Assembly (NCBI GenBank): GCA_947305825.1
Contig: CAMZET010000028.1
Location: forward strand, 1-10,836
Origin: an uncultured Verrucomicrobiota bacterium
GTDB taxonomy: Bacteria; Verrucomicrobiota; Kiritimatiellia; RFP12; UBA1067
Direction of reading: 5' to 3'
Length of the DNA stretch: 10,836 nucleotides
Shown piece after piece: positions 1 through 8,511 of this stretch. How positions within the stretch are numbered: the stretch's first letter is position 1; the number at the start of each line of letters is the position of its first letter. The translations under genes and the position numbers were made by a program. The notes beneath the pieces are model-generated. The model was not told the DNA's origin. It did not search any database and was given only the letters and a program-made list of their open reading frames with translations.

Positions 1-29
1 GCCCATGCGAGAGTAGGACGCCGCCGGCC
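1..29 (+). rRNA. rrf: 5S ribosomal RNA, 3' end (partial)
   Basis: The first bases carry the conserved 3' part of bacterial 5S rRNA: CCCATGCGAGAGTAGG at 2-17 matches the same stretch of the E. coli 5S gene as I remember it. It is followed by CGCCGCCGGCC, which would be the 3' strand of terminal helix I. The 5' strand lies outside the window. The window therefore starts at the end of an rRNA operon reading rightwards. The 3' end at about 29 is set by the start of the T-run. Confidence 0.85.
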
Positions 30-37
30 TTTTTTTT
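30..37 (+). terminator. T-run after 5S rRNA, probable rRNA operon terminator
   Basis: Eight T residues follow the GC-rich 3' strand of 5S helix I directly. A GC-rich stem followed by a U-run is the usual form of an intrinsic terminator. Here the stem would be the 5S terminal helix itself, whose other strand is outside the window, so pairing cannot be checked. Confidence 0.55.
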
Positions 38-38
38 A

Positions 39-87
39 TTTACGATTTGCGATTTGCGATTTGCGATTTACGATTTACGATTTGCGA
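39..87 (+). repeat. Tandem heptamer array, seven copies of TTT(A/G)CGA
   Basis: Seven back-to-back 7-base units run from 39 to 87 with no interruption. The fourth base varies: A, G, G, G, A, A, G. The array lies just downstream of the 5S terminator. In frame it would encode RFAIYDL-type repeats, but it has no coding character. Function is unknown. The last two units also form the head of the first ~80-base direct repeat. Confidence 0.9.
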
Positions 88-283
88 TTGCATTGTTCCA
101 TTGCGGCAATTTGGCCATTTGCGCAATTGGAATGGTTGAGGGGGTGAGATATTTACGATTTGCGATTGGATTGTTTTATTGCGGCTATTTGGGCATTTGC
201 GCAATTGGAAAGGTTGAGGTGTTGAGGGGGGTGAGATATTTACGATTTGCGATTGGATTGTTTTATTGCGGCTATTTGGGCAA
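74..283 (+). repeat. Three ~80-base direct repeats headed by the heptamer
   Basis: Copies start at 74, 152 and 239, each with TTTACGATTTGCGATTG. Copies 1 (74-151) and 2 (152-238) continue through a TTGCGGC(A/T)ATTTGG(C/G)CATTTGCGCAATTGG core and a G-rich tail ending GGTGAGATA. Copy 2 has an extra ~9 bases in the tail. Copy 3 matches copy 2 up to TATTTGGGCA near 282 and then diverges. Spacings are 78 and 87 bases, so it is not a CRISPR array. The open frame across it is a by-product of the repeats. Confidence 0.85.
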
Positions 284-298
284 TTCCGTAATGGACAA

Positions 299-317
299 AT
301 TGAATCAATGATTCAAT
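299..317. repeat. Perfect 8-bp inverted repeat with a 3-base loop
   Basis: ATTGAATC (299-306), loop AAT (307-309), GATTCAAT (310-317) is a perfect small palindrome. It lies between the third direct repeat and the inverted heptamers. It is AT-rich and has no T-run, so it is more likely part of the repeat element or a protein site than a terminator. Confidence 0.7.
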
Positions 318-323
318 GCAATT

Positions 324-350
324 GTAAATCGTAAATCGTAAATCGTAAAT
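324..350 (-). repeat. Heptamers in inverted orientation (3.9 copies of GTAAATC)
   Basis: GTAAATC occurs at 324, 331 and 338, with a partial copy at 345-350. Its reverse complement GATTTAC is the same unit as the 39-87 array, so the element is bounded by heptamer arrays facing each other about 310 bases apart. Transcribed or single-stranded, the ends could pair over about 27 bases, with A/G fourth-position mismatches. Confidence 0.85.
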
Positions 351-399
351 GGGCCCCTCCCCATCTCCTCAGCCTGCGAGAAAACACCCCCCGCCGTGC

Positions 400-428
400 T
401 GGACTTAAGGCACATAATTTGGTATAAT
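400..428 (+). promoter_or_regulatory. Probable sigma70 promoter of the secDF operon
   Basis: A perfect -10 hexamer TATAAT at 423-428 is preceded by TGG (extended -10, TGn). A 4/6 -35 match TGGACT lies at 400-405, with a 17-base spacer. Transcription should start near 435, giving a leader of about 40 bases. An AGGA ribosome site at 463-466 is 8 bases before the secDF ATG at 475. Confidence 0.65.
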
Positions 429-474
429 TAATATCCAATAGCCCGAATAGTAGGCTGAAAACAGGAACAGAACA

Positions 475-3048
<2,574 letters not shown>

Positions 3049-3070
3049 GCGGATGCGGACGGAAATCTGC

Positions 3071-3667
3071 ATGATTCTGACGTTGATTGGCGCCTACCTG
3101 GTAGGCGCCATTCCGTTTGGATTTCTAATCGGCAAGGCGCGCGGCGTGGACGTGCGCCTTGTCGGCTCCAAGAACATCGGGGCGACGAACGTATTCCGCA
3201 CGGTAGGGAAGAAGTGGGGTCTGGTGGCGTTCGCGCTCGATTTTCTCAAAGGTTTCGTGCCGACGCTTCTGGCGGTGCGAGGCGTGCTGCCGGCGGCGCC
3301 GGTGGCGGTCGGCGTCGCGTGCGTCCTCGGCCACATGTTCACGCCGTACATGAAGTTTCGCGGCGGCAAGGGCGTTGCGACGGCGTTCGGGATGCTCGTG
3401 GCGCTCGTGCCGGCGCTCGTCGGCGTCGCGTTCGCGCTCTTCGCGGTCGTTTTTGCGTTTTCCCATTACATATCGCTCGGCTCGATTGCGGCGGCGGCGT
3501 TTCTCGCCGTGGCGGTGTGGTTCCGCTGGCTCGGCTGCCCCGGGCCCGACGCTCCGCTCCAGGCCGCAGTAATTTCCATAATTGCATCGTTCGTAATATG
3601 GAAGCACCGGGCGAACATCGCCCGCCTCCTCTCCGGCACAGAGAACAAAATCACGCTGTTCAAGTAG
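3071..3667 (+). CDS. plsY: Acyl-phosphate glycerol-3-phosphate acyltransferase PlsY
   Basis: This integral-membrane enzyme transfers an acyl group from acyl-phosphate to glycerol-3-phosphate, giving lysophosphatidate, the first step of phospholipid synthesis. All three family motifs are visible: GSKNIGATNVFR (usually GSGN, here Lys for Gly), GHMFTPYMKFRGGKGVAT, and WKHRANIARLLSGTENK at the C-terminus. Between them are long hydrophobic segments, fitting the family's multi-span fold. Length is about 198 aa, as usual. I chose ATG 3071 because GGA at 3061-3063 is well spaced and the protein then starts right at the first membrane helix (MILTLIGAYLVG). An ATG at 3053, 4 bases after the secDF stop, would add six residues and cannot be excluded. 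Confidence 0.95.
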   Translation: MILTLIGAYLVGAIPFGFLIGKARGVDVRLVGSKNIGATNVFRTVGKKWGLVAFALDFLKGFVPTLLAVRGVLPAAPVAVGVACVLGHMFTPYMKFRGGKGVATAFGMLVALVPALVGVAFALFAVVFAFSHYISLGSIAAAAFLAVAVWFRWLGCPGPDAPLQAAVISIIASFVIWKHRANIARLLSGTENKITLFK

Positions 3668-3681
3668 GCCGGCTCACCGGC
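3668..3681 (+). other. Short GC hairpin after the plsY stop
   Basis: GCCGG-CTCA-CCGGC begins at the base after the plsY TAG, a perfect 5-bp stem with a 4-base loop. No T-run follows and hisS starts 49 bases later. It may stabilise the upstream mRNA or cause pausing, but it is not a convincing terminator. Confidence 0.4.
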
Positions 3682-3729
3682 GGGACGCAAGCCGCCCTGC
3701 GAACAAAGTTAGTTAAAAGGTATACCGAC

Positions 3730-4968
3730 ATGGCAGACAGAATCAGTTTCGACGCGCCAAGAGGCATGAGGGACTTCTATCCCGAAGACATGCAGTGGCG
3801 CAACAAGGTTTTCGACGCCTTCCGCGCGGCGGGCGAGGCTGCGGGCTTCGACCAGTACGACGCCTGCGTAGTCGAAAGCTACGAGCTTCTCGCCCGCAAG
3901 GCCGGCGAGGAAGTCTCCGAGCAGATATACCACTTCTTCGACAAGTCCGAGCGCCACCTGGCGCTGCGCCCGGAAATGACGCCCACGCTCGCCCGCCTCG
4001 TCGCCCAGCGCCAGAAGGAACTCCCGTTGCCGCTGAAGTGGACGACCATCGCGCAGTGCTTCCGCTACGAGCGCATGACAAAGGGGCGCAAGCGCGAGCA
4101 CTACCAGTGGAATCTGGACATAATCGGCGAAGAGAGCGTGATGGCCGAGGTGGAAGTCCTGGGCGCGGCGGTGGACGCCCTGCGCCGCATGGGGCTTACG
4201 ACTGACGATTTCAGGGTTCGCGTGTCGTCGCGCCGTTTTCTGTCGCGTCTGCTGGGCGAGAGCGGCATAGCGCCGGAGAAGCACGCGCAGGTGTTTTTGG
4301 CGCTCGACAAGCGCGGGAAGATGCCCGATACTGAAATTGGGGCGATGTTGCTCGACGGCGGCCTCACGGAGCAGGAGGTTTCTGCGGCTTTCGCCATAAT
4401 GGAGACGAAGGACTATTCGGCGTGCGAAGAGCTGGTCGAGCTTTTCCGCCTCGCGAAGGTGGCGGGTTTTGCAGATGCGCTCGTGTTCGACATTGGCGTG
4501 ATACGCGGTCTTTCGTACTACACTGGCATCGTGTTCGAGGCGTTCGACGCGAAAGGGGAGTTCCGTGCGATATTCGGCGGAGGGCGCTACGACAATCTTT
4601 TGACGGCGATAGGCGGCGAGCCGACGAGCGCGGTTGGTCTCGGGTTCGGCGACGTAGTGGTGACGGAGTTGTTGAAGTCGCGGCTCGGTGCGGAGGCGGC
4701 CGTCACGCGCACAGGGACGGCGGTAGGCTACATGACGGACGGCGAGCGCGACGCCGCGCTGGCTTTGGCGCGTTCGCTTCGCTCATCGGGCGAGCGGGTC
4801 GACCTGGCGTTGCGGCCGGCCAAGCCGAAAAAGTTTTTCGCGCGCGCCGCTGCGACAGCCGCGAAAGCCGTGTTCATCGGCCCGGACGATGTTGCTGCGC
4901 GCTCAGCCCGCTTGAAAGACCTCGCTACGCGCGAAGAGACGGTTGTCGCGCTTCCCGCCGCGCCTTGA
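3730..4968 (+). CDS. hisS: Histidine--tRNA ligase
   Basis: This class II aminoacyl-tRNA synthetase charges tRNA-His with histidine. The 412-aa product has the N-terminal RGMRDFYPED; the substrate motif LRPEMTPTLARL from residue 79 (the variant of the more common LRPEGT type); motif 2 RYER at 112-115 followed by GRKREHYQWNLD; the histidine-specific RGLSYYTG at 259; motif 3 GGGRYDN from 283; and a C-terminal anticodon-binding domain. The open frame extends far upstream over plsY, but the start is set at ATG 3730 by the AAGG site at 3717-3720 and because homology begins there. It lies 62 bases after plsY. Confidence 0.96.
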   Translation: MADRISFDAPRGMRDFYPEDMQWRNKVFDAFRAAGEAAGFDQYDACVVESYELLARKAGEEVSEQIYHFFDKSERHLALRPEMTPTLARLVAQRQKELPLPLKWTTIAQCFRYERMTKGRKREHYQWNLDIIGEESVMAEVEVLGAAVDALRRMGLTTDDFRVRVSSRRFLSRLLGESGIAPEKHAQVFLALDKRGKMPDTEIGAMLLDGGLTEQEVSAAFAIMETKDYSACEELVELFRLAKVAGFADALVFDIGVIRGLSYYTGIVFEAFDAKGEFRAIFGGGRYDNLLTAIGGEPTSAVGLGFGDVVVTELLKSRLGAEAAVTRTGTAVGYMTDGERDAALALARSLRSSGERVDLALRPAKPKKFFARAAATAAKAVFIGPDDVAARSARLKDLATREETVVALPAAP

Positions 4969-5008
4969 CGGACTCCGCTTCTTTCCACAGCACGCCTGAA
5001 CCGATGAC

Positions 5009-5518
5009 ATGAAGAACGATCTGGAGCCGATACTGCGGGAAATGAGTTCCCGCTTCAAGCGCCTGAGAAGCGCCCTAGCCGTAGGGTTTGGGCATTCCGG
5101 GGCGGTTTCCGCCCTGCGCACTCGTCTGGGCGGCATCTGGATGGACGTGCCGGCGGCGGCGGAACTCGACTTCGACGAAGCGCAGTTCGACGCCGTCGTG
5201 GTCGCGCCCGGCGCCGTTTCGCGCGAAGTGGCTCGCGAGGCGAACCGCGTTTTGCGCGCCGACGGTTTCATGTTTTTCACGGTGCCGGAACGCCGCCGCG
5301 GCTCCGACGCCGGCTACACCGCCCCGGAAGTCTACAGAATCGTCCGCGAGGGGTTCGACATACTGTCCGTGGTGCGTCCGAAGTGGTGGCATTTCGGGTT
5401 CGCCGGGCACACGCTCACGGTGACGGCGCGCAAGAAGGCGTGGCGCGAGCACAAGGGACTTCGCGGTTCGGGCGGCACGTATTTTTTCAAGCCTTTCAAC
5501 GACAAGGAGAAACGATGA
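5009..5518 (+). CDS. Small SAM-methyltransferase-like protein, unassigned
   Basis: This 169-aa protein looks like a shortened class I methyltransferase. GFGHSGAV near 26-33 sits where the glycine-rich SAM-binding loop would be, but it is not a clean GxGxG. The stretch FDAVVVAPGAVSREVAREAN at 60-79, then RVLRADGFMFFTVPE, matches the motif IV/V pattern of Methyltransf_11-type enzymes (the 'RvLrpGG.l...' signature). The C-terminal part ends in a Lys/Arg-rich tail. At about two thirds of the usual domain length it may be inactive or have a structural role. No strong Shine-Dalgarno precedes the ATG. The start lies 40 bases after hisS and the stop overlaps the next ATG by 4 bases, so it is translationally coupled to the Sel1 protein. 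Substrate cannot be inferred. Confidence 0.6.
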   Translation: MKNDLEPILREMSSRFKRLRSALAVGFGHSGAVSALRTRLGGIWMDVPAAAELDFDEAQFDAVVVAPGAVSREVAREANRVLRADGFMFFTVPERRRGSDAGYTAPEVYRIVREGFDILSVVRPKWWHFGFAGHTLTVTARKKAWREHKGLRGSGGTYFFKPFNDKEKR

Positions 5519-6666
5519 AGACAAGATTCGGCAAGGCGCTTTGCGCCGCCGCCGCCGCGTTGGCGATGCTTTCCGCCGCGCCGGAATGTCTGGCGGACGG
5601 CGACGACGCCCGTTCGAGCGAAGAGGCCATACTTCGCCTCATAAACTCCCGTTCTTCCGGCAATCCAAAGGCGTATGCCGCCGCCGCCGAGCGTGTCGCC
5701 AGCGAAGCCGAGGACGGCAAGCCGCTGCAGCAGTTCGTGATTGCACTCGTATCGCGCGAGCAGCGTCCGCCGCCGGCCGCGCGTCTTTCCGATGAGGTGC
5801 GCAACAGGTATCTCGCTCAATCGCGCGGTAAAATACGCGCACTCGCCGAGCGCCGCGACAACGCCCTCGCCTGGTATCTCCTGTCGCTCGAATCCAACGA
5901 CATGCAGCTTCTGAAGAGGGCGGTCGATGCGCAAAACGTCCAGGCTCTCAACGCCTGGGGAACGATTGCCATTGCGAAGAAACTGAACGACCCCAACGTA
6001 AACACCAACGACCTCGTCCGCATCCTCTACCAGAGTTATTCATGCTTCAAGACGGCGGCGGACCGCCATGACGCGAATGGGCTTTACAATCTCGGGATGT
6101 GCTACATGCACGGCTACGGTGTGCAGCCGGACCCGTTCCGGGCGCTGGAGTGCTTTCGCGCGGCGGCGGCGGAAGACCATCCGGAGGCAATCAACAACAT
6201 AGGCGGCTTCTACCGCGACGGCATCGTGGTCGAGCGCGACCCGATAATTGCGGCTCGATGGTTCGCCAAGTCCGCCGATTTCGGCAATGCATACGGCGAG
6301 TTGAACTACGCCTACGCGCTGCAGCGCGGCGAGGGCGTTGCGCAGGACAAGGAGCGCGCGGCGAGGATGTTCAAGTCGAGCGCCGAGCAGGGCACAGTCG
6401 AGGCCATGAACGCCTGGGGCAAGTGCCTCTACGACGGCGACGGCGTGGAGCAAGACCGCGACATGGCCGTGCGCTGGTATCGCGTCGCGGCAGAGCGCGG
6501 CTTCCCGCCGGCGATGGAGAACTACGCCGCGTGTTTCGAGAACGCTTCCGGCGGCCTTCTCAAGGACTACAAGACGGCGACCGTGTGGCGCATGCGCGCA
6601 CGCGCCGCCAGGGGCGACCGCAATGCGGCCGCCTGGCTCCTGCAGAACGGTCATGAACTCAGATAG
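5515..6666 (+). CDS. Secreted Sel1-repeat protein
   Basis: This 383-aa exported protein probably acts as a protein-protein interaction scaffold in the periplasm. The N-terminus has a typical Sec signal peptide: MKTRFGK, an alanine-rich core, and likely cleavage after Cys-Leu-Ala near residue 27. There is no proper lipobox. From about 186 to the end there are roughly five ~36-residue Sel1-like (alpha/alpha) repeats, recognisable from A..NLG..Y..G.GV..D...A..WF..AA..G patterns (for example NLGMCYMHGYGVQPD, ALQRGEGVAQD, WGKCLYDGDGVEQD). The region 30-185 is helical-looking and unassigned. ATG 5515 is used because it overlaps the upstream stop and begins the signal peptide. Upstream in-frame ATGs lie inside the methyltransferase-like gene. 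Confidence 0.88.
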   Translation: MKTRFGKALCAAAAALAMLSAAPECLADGDDARSSEEAILRLINSRSSGNPKAYAAAAERVASEAEDGKPLQQFVIALVSREQRPPPAARLSDEVRNRYLAQSRGKIRALAERRDNALAWYLLSLESNDMQLLKRAVDAQNVQALNAWGTIAIAKKLNDPNVNTNDLVRILYQSYSCFKTAADRHDANGLYNLGMCYMHGYGVQPDPFRALECFRAAAAEDHPEAINNIGGFYRDGIVVERDPIIAARWFAKSADFGNAYGELNYAYALQRGEGVAQDKERAARMFKSSAEQGTVEAMNAWGKCLYDGDGVEQDRDMAVRWYRVAAERGFPPAMENYAACFENASGGLLKDYKTATVWRMRARAARGDRNAAAWLLQNGHELR

Positions 6667-6678
6667 GCGGTCGCGCGA

Positions 6679-7503
6679 ATGAGACTTCTTTTTCTAGGCG
6701 ACGTGGTCGGCAGCCCCGGACGCAGAATCATCAAGGAAAACGTCAAGCGCCTCAAGAAGGAACTTTCTATCGGCGCCGTGGTCGCCAACGCGGAGAACTG
6801 CGCCGCCGGCTCGGGCATCACCGCCGCCCTCGCAGAGGAAATCAGGGATTGCGGCGTCGACGCCATCACGCTCGGCGACCACACCTGGGGCCAGAAGGAG
6901 TTCGCCACGCAAATCGATACTTTGGGTTTTGTGGCGCGTCCGGCTAACTTTCCGCAAGGCTGCCCGGGAAAAGGCTGGCTGACCGTCACGTTGCCGACTG
7001 CCTCCTTCGCCGTCGTCAACCTCCAGGGCCGCACTTTCATGAACCCCATCGACTGCCCCTTCAGGACTATCGACCGCGTTCTCGCAGAAATACCGAAAAA
7101 CCTCCCCGTCTTCATAGATTTCCACGCCGAGGCGACAAGCGAGAAAATCGCGCTTGCGAGCTATGTGGACGGGCGGGTCACGGCCGTTGTCGGCACGCAT
7201 ACGCACGTGCAGACTTCCGATGCGTTCATCCTGCCGGGAGGGACCGCGTTTCTGACAGATCTCGGCATGACGGGCCCTTACGTTTCGTCCATCGGGCGCG
7301 AGCTGAAGCCGGTCTTGAAGAGGTTCCTGACGGGGATGCCCAGCCGGTTCGAGGTCGCTGGCGGGCCGGCGACGCTCGAAGGAGCGATAATCGATTTCGA
7401 CCCTGCGACGCGCCTGGCCTCCGCCATCGAGACGTTCCGGCTGCGCGAGCCGTTGCCGCAGCCGCCGGCCACCGCGCCATGCAAGGGCGTCCGTAAGAAA
7501 TGA
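6679..7503 (+). CDS. ymdB: YmdB-family metallophosphoesterase (cyclic nucleotide phosphodiesterase)
   Basis: The 274-aa product has the complete motif set of the YmdB/TIGR00282 family, dimetal enzymes that hydrolyse 2',3'-cyclic nucleotides and are linked in Bacillus to RNase Y and biofilm control. Visible are GDVVGSPGR (Asp8), NAENCAAGSG (Glu39, Asn40), LGDHTW (Asp67, His68), RPANFP, FHAEATSEK (His149), GTHTHVQT (His174, His176) and LTDLGMTGPY. These fall at nearly the same positions as the metal ligands I remember for B. subtilis YmdB, except that residue 67, Asn there, is Asp here. Length matches the family. The start is 12 bases after sel1, and the stop overlaps the next gene by 4 bases. 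Confidence 0.94.
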   Translation: MRLLFLGDVVGSPGRRIIKENVKRLKKELSIGAVVANAENCAAGSGITAALAEEIRDCGVDAITLGDHTWGQKEFATQIDTLGFVARPANFPQGCPGKGWLTVTLPTASFAVVNLQGRTFMNPIDCPFRTIDRVLAEIPKNLPVFIDFHAEATSEKIALASYVDGRVTAVVGTHTHVQTSDAFILPGGTAFLTDLGMTGPYVSSIGRELKPVLKRFLTGMPSRFEVAGGPATLEGAIIDFDPATRLASAIETFRLREPLPQPPATAPCKGVRKK

Positions 7504-7847
7504 AGCGCAAGGGACTTGTCGAATACGATTTGCACAGGCGCGGAATGAAGGTGGAAGACGCCCTGGCGCAGCTAGAACGCATAGTCTCCGCAGAGCGCGC
7601 GCGGCGTCCCGCCGTCTTCGCCGTCGTTACCGGCTACGGCTCCACCGGCGGGACCGCGCTCATAAAGAGCGCCGTGATTGCGCAGTGCCGCCGCTTCGCC
7701 CGCCAGAACCACATCCGAGGCTTCCTCGACGGCGAATATGCCGGCGACATATTTTCGGACGAGGCGCTTTCGTTCCCGGCGCTCTTCGCGCTGCCGCCGG
7801 AGGCGAAGCGTTCTCCGAATCCCGGCGTCGTCTTCATCGCCGTCTGA
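7500..7847 (+). CDS. Small Smr-domain protein
   Basis: This 115-aa protein matches a stand-alone Smr (small MutS-related) domain. Such domains bind or nick structured DNA or RNA. YDLHRRGMKVEDALAQLERI (9-28) fits the 'DLHG...eA...l' motif, with DLH at 10-12. VVTGYGSTGGTALIKSAV (42-59) fits the 'I.HGkG.g.LR..V' motif, with Thr-Gly-Tyr-Gly for His-Gly-x-Gly. It starts by ATGA overlap with ymdB, so the two are coupled. An ISL3 transposase remnant begins within about 10 bases after the stop, so the natural C-terminus could have been altered. Confidence 0.75.
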   Translation: MKRKGLVEYDLHRRGMKVEDALAQLERIVSAERARRPAVFAVVTGYGSTGGTALIKSAVIAQCRRFARQNHIRGFLDGEYAGDIFSDEALSFPALFALPPEAKRSPNPGVVFIAV

Positions 7848-7850
7848 ACG

Positions 7851-8408
7851 CCTAAAGTCCTGGAAATGTCCAGCAACGTCAAAAGTGCAATGCAGATTTT
7901 GTAGTTGAATTGGGAGCGGCCCCAGGCCATGATGACGAGGGCTGTCGAAAGAGGAATGTCCGCCAGGCTCCTGGAAGAGATTTCCGCTGTCGGCATCGCC
8001 GAGAAGAGTTTCAAGAAAAGGAAGCCGACGCCCGAAGAGGAAGCGGCAGGCAAAAAGGACGAACGGTTCATAAGCGTCATGGTGGATCATGGCACCGGCA
8101 GGTTGCTGGACGTCGTGCCGGGCCGAAGCGAAGAAAGTGGAACCGCCTTTATAGACAAGGCCCTGCTTCCTTGGCAACAATTCTACGTTGGAGCCGTGAA
8201 GATCGGCAAGGCATGGGGTTGCAAGCAGAGCTTCAACGCGATATAAGGGCGGCGCGGCATTGACTTTGCAAGAGAATATTTCAAGAGATGGTACGACAGC
8301 GCCATGAAATCCGGATTGGCGCCCATCAAGAAAGTGGCGCGCATGGTCAAGCGACATCTCGAAGGAATATTGAACTGGTACAAGTGGCATATCGCCAACG
8401 GAATTTAG
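7851..8408 (+). pseudogene. Eroded ISL3-family transposase
   Basis: One reading frame (frame of 7854) shows a broken ISL3 DDE transposase. First KVLEMSSNVKSAMQIL, then an in-frame TAG at 7902. Next WERPQAMMTRAVERGMSARL with the first catalytic-region motif GIAEKSF (normally GIDEKSF, so the catalytic Asp is Ala) and FISVMVDHGTGRLLDVVPGR. After VGAVKI there is a TAA at 8244. The frame then resumes with the family's C-terminal IDFAREYFKRWYDSAMKSG and VARMVKRHLEGILNWYKW, ending in TAG 8406-8408. The middle of the transposase and the N-terminal zinc-binding region are missing. Two in-frame stops, an internal deletion and the lost Asp mean it is dead. No clear terminal inverted repeats were found. 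Confidence 0.75.
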
Positions 8409-8476
8409 CGAAGTGCGGGTGGTGATGGGGGTAGATAAATTATAAAATAAATAAATCAAATAAACAAAAATCCCCC
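8409..8476. other. AT-rich non-coding tract upstream of the regulator promoter
   Basis: The stretch 8432-8470 is almost pure A/T (taaattataaaataaataaatc and on), unlike the GC-rich surroundings. It lies directly upstream of the -35 box, where an UP element or a nucleoid-protein/regulator site would be. No coding frame or clear operator palindrome is seen. Confidence 0.5.
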
Positions 8477-8505
8477 TTGATGCCGGAGCAGGAAAATGGT
8501 ATAAT
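8477..8505 (+). promoter_or_regulatory. Strong sigma70 promoter, probably producing a leaderless mRNA
   Basis: The -35 TTGATG (8477-8482), a 17-base spacer and a perfect -10 TATAAT (8500-8505), with TGG just before it (extended -10), form a near-consensus promoter. Only six bases (GCGCTC) separate the -10 from the ATG at 8512. A start 6-7 bases after the -10 would fall on or next to the A of the start codon. No Shine-Dalgarno is present in that space. Confidence 0.75.
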
Positions 8506-8511
8506 GCGCTC

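Noticed and set aside
54..311. An 85-codon frame through the 5'-end repeats
   Set aside because: The protein repeats (RFAIYDLRFAI and similar) are only the translation of the DNA heptamers; there is no good ribosome site and no coding bias apart from the repeat.
39..350. CRISPR array at the left end
   Set aside because: The repeats are 7-base tandem units and ~80-base direct repeats without unique spacers of even length; no CRISPR array is visible anywhere in the window.
3668..3681. Terminator between plsY and hisS
   Set aside because: The stem is only 5 bp and no T-run follows; kept only as a hairpin.
7902..8246. Stop-codon readthrough or recoding in the transposase frame
   Set aside because: The middle of the protein and the catalytic Asp are also missing, so ordinary decay explains both stops.
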